From assembly GCA_003525045.1 (NCBI GenBank), contig DQGF01000344.1, positions 867 to 5,942 of the forward strand: DNA of 5,076 nucleotides, in the 5' to 3' direction. Position numbers and translations under genes: made by a program. Each line of letters starts with the position of its first letter. The first letter of the stretch is position 1. The notes below the pieces were generated by a model. It did no database searches and had not been told where the DNA came from. It saw nothing but the letters and a program-made list of their open reading frames with translations. Origin of the DNA: Pseudomonas sp. (GTDB lineage Bacteria; Pseudomonadota; Gammaproteobacteria; Pseudomonadales; Pseudomonadaceae). Positions 1 to 3,287 of this stretch are shown piece after piece.

Positions 1-1362
1 GTCCCTCAGGCGCTGGCCGAACGCGCCAAAGTCACCCCGTTGAAAATCACCCTGATGACCGGCGCGAGCCTGGGCAACGACCTCGACAAACAGCTCACCG
101 AAGCCGGTGTACTGTCGCGACGCATGCCGTTCCAGGTGGACAGCACACTGCGCAAGGCCATCAATGCCGGCGAAGTCATGTTCATCGACCAGCATCTTTC
201 GGAAACCGTAGAACAACTGCGCAACCAGCAGCTCAAACTACCGGACATCGCGGTGATCGAGGCCGTGGCGATCACCGAGCAAGGCCATATCGTACCGACC
301 ACTTCGGTCGGCAATTCGGCCAGCTTCGCGATTTTCGCCAAACAGGTAATCGTCGAAATCAATCTGGCGCACAACCCGAACCTGGAAGGTCTGCACGACA
401 TCTATATCCCGACTTACCGCCCGACCCGCACGCCTATTCCGCTGGTGAAGGTCGATGATCGCATTGGCAGCACCGCTATCCCGATCCCGCCGGAAAAGAT
501 CGTCGCGATCGTGATCACCAACCAATCCGACTCGCCTTCCACTGTAACGCCACCGGACGTTGACACCCAGGCCATCGCCGACCATCTGATCAACTTCTTC
601 AAGCAGGAAGTGGCGGCCGGGCGCATGACCAACAAGCTCGGCCCGCTGCAAGCCGGGATCGGCAACATCGCCAACTCGGTGATGTGCGGCCTGATCGATT
701 CACCCTTCGAAGACCTGACCATGTACTCCGAAGTGCTGCAGGACTCGACCTTTGACCTGATCGATGCCGGCAAGCTGAGTTTTGCTTCGGGCAGTTCGAT
801 TACGTTGTCGAGTCGGCGCAATACCGATGTGTTCGGCAACCTGGAGCGCTACAAAGACAAACTGGTCCTGCGCCCGCAGGAAATCTCCAACCATCCGGAA
901 GTGGTGCGCCGCCTTGGCATCATCGGCATTAATACCGCACTGGAATTCGACCTGTACGGCAACGTCAACTCCACCCATGTCTGCGGCACGCGGATGATGA
1001 ACGGGATCGGCGGTTCGGGCGACTTCGCGCGCAACGCGCACCTGGCGATCTTTGTCACCAAGTCGATCGCCAAGGGCGGCGCGATCTCCAGCGTGGTGCC
1101 TATGGTCAGCCACGTCGACCACACCGAGCATGACGTGGACATCCTCGTCACCGAGATCGGTCTGGCCGATCTCCGCGGCCTGGCACCGCGAGAGCGGGCT
1201 CGTGTCGTCATCGACAATTGCGTGCACCCAGACTATCGCCAGGCTTTGGATGACTACTTCACAGCCGCTTGCGCAATCGGCGGCCATACGCCCCATATCC
1301 TGCGCGATGCACTGAGCTGGCACATTAACCTCGAAGAAACCGGGCGCATGCTTACCGTGTGA
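1..1362 (+). CDS. Acetyl-CoA hydrolase / succinate:acetate CoA-transferase family protein, 5' partial
   Basis: The frame is open from base 1 to the TGA at 1360-1362 (453 codons). The first visible residues (VPQALAERAK) are already inside the conserved N-terminal domain, so the true start lies upstream. The family is usually about 500 aa, so roughly 45 residues are missing. Class I CoA-transferases of this type move CoA between acetate and succinate, or hydrolyse acetyl-CoA, through a glutamyl-CoA thioester in the cytoplasm. The candidate nucleophile is the Glu of TMYSEV (codon 730-732, visible residue 244). The glycine-rich GIGGSGDF motif follows at 1003-1026. The 94-residue gap from this Glu to the second Gly of GGSGDF agrees with the Glu294/Gly388 pair I recall for Acetobacter AarC. 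RPQEISNHPEVVRR, NVNSTHV and VSHVDHTEHDVD are further family signatures. The frame is intact. Hydrolase and transferase cannot be told apart by reading. Family call very secure; exact substrate less so. Confidence 0.95.
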   Translation, partial: VPQALAERAKVTPLKITLMTGASLGNDLDKQLTEAGVLSRRMPFQVDSTLRKAINAGEVMFIDQHLSETVEQLRNQQLKLPDIAVIEAVAITEQGHIVPTTSVGNSASFAIFAKQVIVEINLAHNPNLEGLHDIYIPTYRPTRTPIPLVKVDDRIGSTAIPIPPEKIVAIVITNQSDSPSTVTPPDVDTQAIADHLINFFKQEVAAGRMTNKLGPLQAGIGNIANSVMCGLIDSPFEDLTMYSEVLQDSTFDLIDAGKLSFASGSSITLSSRRNTDVFGNLERYKDKLVLRPQEISNHPEVVRRLGIIGINTALEFDLYGNVNSTHVCGTRMMNGIGGSGDFARNAHLAIFVTKSIAKGGAISSVVPMVSHVDHTEHDVDILVTEIGLADLRGLAPRERARVVIDNCVHPDYRQALDDYFTAACAIGGHTPHILRDALSWHINLEETGRMLTV

Positions 1363-1377
1363 TGGGATACAGACAGC

Positions 1378-1405
1378 GGCTGACGCAAACACAGTTTCGT
1401 CAGCC
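1378..1405 (+). terminator. Hairpin after the acetyl-CoA hydrolase gene, probable 3' end signal
   Basis: GGCTGACG (1378-1385) pairs perfectly with CGTCAGCC (1398-1405). Inside it AAAC (1387-1390) pairs with GTTT (1394-1397) around a 3-nt loop, with one bulged C at 1386. The hairpin starts 16 nt after the stop codon. No run of T follows (TGCTAGTGCC), so it may act as a 3' stabiliser or need Rho rather than being a standard intrinsic terminator. Confidence 0.6.
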
Positions 1406-1433
1406 TGCTAGTGCCAAGCAGAAATGTGTCTAA

Positions 1434-1453
1434 AATTGTACTGCTGTACCGGT
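1434..1453 (-). promoter_or_regulatory. Paired GTAC boxes (minus orientation), candidate regulator site
   Basis: Read on the minus strand, two head-to-tail boxes abut: ACCGGTACAG (1453-1444) and CAGTACAATT (1443-1434). They match the plus-strand boxes ACCAGTACAGTT and ACCGGTACAATT at 2015-2056 almost base for base. No minus-strand gene lies near enough to be the target, so the orientation may be irrelevant or the site may act at a distance. The repetition is visible; the function is inferred. Confidence 0.45.
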
Positions 1454-1521
1454 CGTTTCCTACGGCATTTCCCTACTTTTCCGAGCCAAACCGGTAAAAA
1501 TGCACCATATCAGTGCCTACA

Positions 1522-1530
1522 GGTACAGTT
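1522..1530 (+). promoter_or_regulatory. GGTACAGTT box upstream of the DUF1127 gene
   Basis: GGTACAGTT is the plus-orientation form of the box also found at 1434-1453 (minus) and 2015-2056 (plus). It lies about 60 bp upstream of the ATACAG/CTGTAT palindrome. A degenerate relative, ACCGGTAAA, is seen at 1490-1498. Such TACAGT-type repeats resemble operators of MocR/GntR-family PLP-dependent regulators; that assignment is an inference. Confidence 0.4.
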
Positions 1531-1562
1531 GGCTCAATTTTGACCCGTACACCCGCTATTAA

Positions 1563-1572
1563 CAGTTAACTG
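1563..1572. promoter_or_regulatory. 10-bp perfect palindrome CAGTTAACTG
   Basis: CAGTTAACTG is its own reverse complement. It sits 10 bp upstream of the ATACAG/CTGTAT palindrome and about 28 bp upstream of the possible -10. It may be part of the same operator or a separate regulator site. Palindromes of this size can arise by chance, so confidence is low. Confidence 0.25.
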
Positions 1573-1582
1573 GTCCCTCACA

Positions 1583-1599
1583 ATACAGATGAACTGTAT
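1583..1599. promoter_or_regulatory. Operator-like inverted repeat ATACAG-N5-CTGTAT
   Basis: ATACAG (1583-1588) and CTGTAT (1594-1599) are perfect inverted repeats around ATGAA. The half-site contains the same TACAG core as the GTACAGTT boxes elsewhere in the window. The repeat ends one base before the candidate -10 TATAGA (1601-1606), so a bound protein would cover the -35 region. This fits an activator- or repressor-controlled promoter with a poor -35. Confidence 0.45.
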
Positions 1600-1600
1600 C

Positions 1601-1606
1601 TATAGA
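1601..1606 (+). promoter_or_regulatory. Possible -10 element (TATAGA) of the DUF1127 gene
   Basis: TATAGA matches four of six positions of the sigma-70 -10 consensus. At a 17-bp spacing the -35 would be TCACAA (1578-1583), which is a poor match. The promoter, if real, would depend on a factor bound at the adjoining inverted repeat and would give a leader of about 70 nt. Read from sequence only. Confidence 0.35.
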
Positions 1607-1682
1607 GACTAGCCAAAGAAGAGGATCATTGGCATCAGTTAAACCACTACCTGATCCCGCCACAAGCGGAAGGATGCTAACC

Positions 1683-1898
1683 ATGGAACGTACACTCAGT
1701 TCCGAACTGTTCTTCGAAGACACCACTGCAAAAACCCAGGCTTCCATGCCCCTGCGCGTTCTCGCCAACCTGATGTTGTGGCAGCGCCGCATCTCCAGCC
1801 GCCATCAACTGGCTCGTCTGGATTCGCGTCTGCTGGCTGACGCCGGGATTAGCGAAGCACAACGCTACGAAGAGCTGAGCAAGCCGTTCTGGCGCTAA
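1683..1898 (+). CDS. DUF1127 domain small protein (YjiS-like), 71 aa
   Basis: The chosen start is the ATG at 1683, which has GGAAGG (1668-1673) nine bases upstream. The in-frame ATG at 1674 overlaps the end of that site and is unlikely. The product is a small, basic, arginine-rich, cytoplasmic protein without signal peptide or membrane segment. Residues 1-22 form a variable acidic/Ser-Thr N-terminus. Residues 23-46 form a predicted helix (PLRVLANLMLWQRRISSRHQ). The DUF1127 signature follows: LDSRLLADAGIS (46-57), then a short E-rich helix ending KPFWR (67-71). DUF1127 proteins in other proteobacteria have been linked to RNA binding and to regulation of phosphate, carbon or stress physiology; the role here is unknown. 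The gene is monocistronic by position, with an operator-rich region before it and a strong terminator after it. Family call secure, function open. Confidence 0.9.
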   Translation: MERTLSSELFFEDTTAKTQASMPLRVLANLMLWQRRISSRHQLARLDSRLLADAGISEAQRYEELSKPFWR

Positions 1899-1955
1899 GT
1901 AGCGTCGCTGGCTCTGACCTGTAGGGTCCACCGCCAGCAACCCAAATTGAACAAG

Positions 1956-1994
1956 CAAAACCCGTCGCGGGAAACCGCGACGGGTTTTGTCGTT
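1956..1994 (+). terminator. Strong intrinsic terminator with GAAA tetraloop
   Basis: The 14-nt arm AAAACCCGTCGCGG (1957-1970) pairs perfectly with 1975-1988 around a GAAA loop (1971-1974). C1956-G1989 adds a further pair. The descending arm ends in TTTT, followed by GTCGTTT. Because the ascending arm begins with AAAA, the element would also terminate transcription on the minus strand. It lies 57 nt after the DUF1127 stop and separates that gene from the DUF2388 operon. Confidence 0.9.
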
Positions 1995-2014
1995 TCAGGG
2001 CCAAAAAAAGCCAT

Positions 2015-2056
2015 ACCAGTACAGTTCTATTTATTCTAATATTTACCGGTACAATT
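2015..2056 (+). promoter_or_regulatory. Two direct repeats ACCRGTACARTT, 30 bp apart; candidate operator
   Basis: ACCAGTACAGTT (2015-2026) and ACCGGTACAATT (2045-2056) differ at two of twelve positions and start 30 bp apart, close to three helical turns, so both face the same side of DNA. The spacer is AT-rich and flexible. Widely spaced direct repeats are typical for MocR-type regulators such as GabR; the assignment to that family is inference. The site is downstream of a terminator, so the DUF2388 operon is the natural target. Confidence 0.5.
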
Positions 2057-2131
2057 GCCGTTTCTTCTCTATGGGCTGTTCGAATCCCTGCGCACCAGCC
2101 TAATATCCAACCAGAACGTGGCGAACGCTGT

Positions 2132-2159
2132 TTGACAGGCGTCTGATCTTTCAGACACT
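2132..2159 (+). promoter_or_regulatory. Candidate sigma-70 promoter of the DUF2388 operon
   Basis: TTGACA (2132-2137) is a perfect -35. At a 16-bp spacing the -10 would be GACACT (2154-2159), weak but with the key A at position 2 and T at position 6. A start near 2166 would leave a leader of about 32 nt containing the ribosome binding site. An inverted repeat (GTCTGA, TCTT loop, TCAGAC; 2141-2156) fills the spacer and could be a repressor site. The weak -10 keeps confidence moderate. Confidence 0.45.
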
Positions 2160-2197
2160 GCGCCATCTCTCTATTGATACGCCAAAGGAGTCACACC

Positions 2198-2515
2198 ATG
2201 TCCCGTCTTCGTCTGCTCAGCGCTGCAGCTCTGTTTGCCGTGGCAGCCAATGCCCACGCCACCAGCTTCATCGTGACCACTGATGCCGTCGTCAATGCAC
2301 TCAAGGCCACGTCCGATGCGACTTCCGATGTCACTTCCTCCTTCCGCGATGACAAGATCGTCCGCGCTGCCCGCGACGACGCTGCCAGCTTTGTCGCCAG
2401 CGAAGGCGCCATCCGTGGCGTGAAACTGGAAAGCGCGCTCGACCACATTCGCCACCAGGCGCCTCAACTGAGCGCAACGGATGCGCAGCTGGCCCAAGCC
2501 ATCCTGACGATTTAA
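2198..2515 (+). CDS. DUF2388 (TIGR02448) family exported small protein, copy 1, 105 aa
   Basis: ATG at 2198 is preceded by AAAGGAG (2184-2190) seven bases upstream; a TTG at 2174 in the same frame is not needed. Residues 1-21 form a signal peptide (Arg-rich start, hydrophobic core, AxA-type NAHA end), so the mature protein of about 84 aa should be periplasmic or secreted. A Ser/Thr/Asp-rich stretch (TSDATSDVTSS, 38-48) leads into the family core at 50-81, with D51, K53, the D60-D61-A-A pair, FVASEG (65-70), R73-G74 and L77-E78. A C-terminal helix ends LAQAILTI. There are no cysteines in the mature protein. From memory, TIGR02448 describes about 100-aa proteins occurring three in tandem in Pseudomonas, matching this locus. 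No biochemical function is known to me. First gene of a probable four-gene operon. Confidence 0.9.
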   Translation: MSRLRLLSAAALFAVAANAHATSFIVTTDAVVNALKATSDATSDVTSSFRDDKIVRAARDDAASFVASEGAIRGVKLESALDHIRHQAPQLSATDAQLAQAILTI

Positions 2516-2530
2516 GCGACACCATTCACA

Positions 2531-2553
2531 TGGGACACGCGCGTCGTGTCCCA
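2531..2553 (+). other. Intercistronic hairpin between DUF2388 copies 1 and 2
   Basis: TGGGACACG (2531-2539) and CGTGTCCCA (2545-2553) form a perfect 9-bp stem with a 5-nt loop, starting 15 nt after the copy 1 stop. It is followed by AATGTTTC, without a real U-run. It could be a partial terminator, attenuator or RNA-processing barrier that makes copy 1 more abundant than the downstream genes. Confidence 0.6.
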
Positions 2554-2623
2554 AATGTTTCGACGCTGGCTCTAGACCGGGCGTTGCGCTAGCCTTGGGA
2601 CTCGCTTCCAGCTATAGAGTCTC

Positions 2624-2941
2624 ATGCGTTTTCTTTCAAATCTGTTGATCACTCCGTTTTTTGCGACAGCCTGCTGGGTGGGCTCGGCCCATGCCTATGA
2701 CGCCTTCAACCTGTCGACACAAGGCATCGTCGCCACCGGCTACGCCACAACCATGGTGACCGCCGCCCCCTTCGATCGTAAGCTGCTACTCGCGGCACAG
2801 GATGACGCTGCGGCGTTCATCGCCAGTGACGGCGAACTGCGGGGCGCGCAACTGGAGGCTGCCCTGGTCTATCTGCGCAGCGCCCAACCAAAACTTCATG
2901 CAAGCGACCTTGAACTGGCGCAGGCAATTCTCGTCCAATAG
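2624..2941 (+). CDS. DUF2388 (TIGR02448) family exported small protein, copy 2, 105 aa (divergent)
   Basis: Start ATG at 2624, stop TAG at 2939-2941. No good Shine-Dalgarno is visible (only GAG at 2617-2619), unlike the copies on either side. Residues 1-24 form a signal peptide ending SAHA. Cys17 lies inside the hydrophobic core and is not in a lipobox. The family core aligns with copy 1 without gaps at the same residue numbers: D51, K53, D60-D61, FIASDG (65-70), R73-G74, L77-E78, and the LAQAIL end. It is the most divergent of the three: the region before the core lacks the TSD-rich segment and reads TGYATTMVTAAPFD, and Asp69 replaces Glu. It is separated from copy 1 by 108 nt with a hairpin and from copy 3 by 25 nt. 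No known function. Confidence 0.87.
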   Translation: MRFLSNLLITPFFATACWVGSAHAYDAFNLSTQGIVATGYATTMVTAAPFDRKLLLAAQDDAAAFIASDGELRGAQLEAALVYLRSAQPKLHASDLELAQAILVQ

Positions 2942-2966
2942 TTATCCTTATCTTCGGAGTTGTTCC

Positions 2967-3287
2967 ATGCGTAGCCCCCTGTTTGCTGCTGCCCTTGGCC
3001 TGTTGTTGTTGGCCGATGTGACCCAGGCGCACACCCTGGTCGCCACCAGTAACATCATCATCGATGCCTCCCGGCGCACAATTGATTTCACATCCGACAC
3101 CACCACGTCCATCCGCGACTCGAAGATCATCCGTGAAGCCCACGACGATGCCGCCAGCTTCGTTGCCAGCGAGGGTGAGATTCGTGGTGCACAGCTGGAA
3201 GCCGCCTTCGACACGTTGCGCACCCGCGTACCAGAAGCCCGGGACGCCAGTGATCAGGTTCTCGCCGAAGCCATCCTCGCATTGTGA
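2967..3287 (+). CDS. DUF2388 (TIGR02448) family exported small protein, copy 3, 106 aa
   Basis: ATG at 2967 has GGAG (2956-2959) seven bases upstream. This start gives a proper signal peptide (residues 1-21, MRSPLFAAALGLLLLADVTQA), whereas extending the frame upstream into copy 2 does not. The core matches copy 1 closely: D51, K53, HDDAASFVASEGEIRG (59-74), L77-E78. It has one extra residue after Pro89 and ends LAEAILAL. A TSDTTTS segment (42-48) precedes the core as in copy 1. The stop TGA (3285-3287) shares its last base with the ATG of the next gene, which suggests translational coupling of this small protein to the large putative hydrolase. The mature protein lacks cysteines and should be periplasmic or secreted. 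Function unknown. Confidence 0.9.
   Translation: MRSPLFAAALGLLLLADVTQAHTLVATSNIIIDASRRTIDFTSDTTTSIRDSKIIREAHDDAASFVASEGEIRGAQLEAAFDTLRTRVPEARDASDQVLAEAILAL

Larger units (their letters stand above)
1363..1682. other. 320-bp non-coding, operator-rich region upstream of the DUF1127 gene
   Basis: No credible coding frame is present. After the hairpin at 1378-1405 the base composition turns AT-richer than in the flanking genes. The stretch holds several GTAC-centred boxes, two palindromes (1563-1572 and 1583-1599) and a possible -10 element at 1601-1606. From about 1610 to 1667 I see only the presumed mRNA leader of the DUF1127 gene. It most likely serves as the control region of that gene. Confidence 0.7.
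1995..2197. other. Upstream control region of the DUF2388 operon
   Basis: No credible gene is present between the DUF1127 terminator and the first DUF2388 start. The region starts with an A-run, contains two direct GTACARTT repeats in an AT-rich stretch (2015-2056), and has a perfect TTGACA at 2132-2137 followed by an inverted repeat at 2141-2156. It ends with a strong Shine-Dalgarno at 2184-2190. From 2057 to 2131 nothing clear is seen, apart from a TCTATGGG stretch at 2068-2075 that could be a weak -10. Confidence 0.7.

Noticed and set aside
700..1392. 230-codon minus-strand frame over the acetyl-CoA hydrolase gene
   Set aside because: It lies opposite highly conserved enzyme motifs and runs through the 3' hairpin; its translation shows no family features. 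It is a shadow frame.
1629..1682. Longer N-terminus for the DUF1127 protein from an upstream non-ATG start
   Set aside because: The extra residues are not typical of the family, and the GGAAGG at 1668-1673 fits the ATG at 1683.
1849..2166. 105-codon minus-strand frame over the DUF1127 3' end and the following intergenic region
   Set aside because: It crosses the strong bidirectional terminator and the operator boxes, has no clear ribosome binding site, and shows no recognisable protein.
2660..2695. Cys17 of DUF2388 copy 2 as a lipoprotein cysteine
   Set aside because: The residues before it (FFATAC) are not a lipobox, and the hydrophobic segment runs on to a better type I site after SAHA.
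2802..3287. Longer version of DUF2388 copy 3 beginning inside copy 2
   Set aside because: The extension is out of frame with copy 2 and buries the signal peptide in mid-protein. ATG 2967 has its own Shine-Dalgarno and aligns with the other copies.
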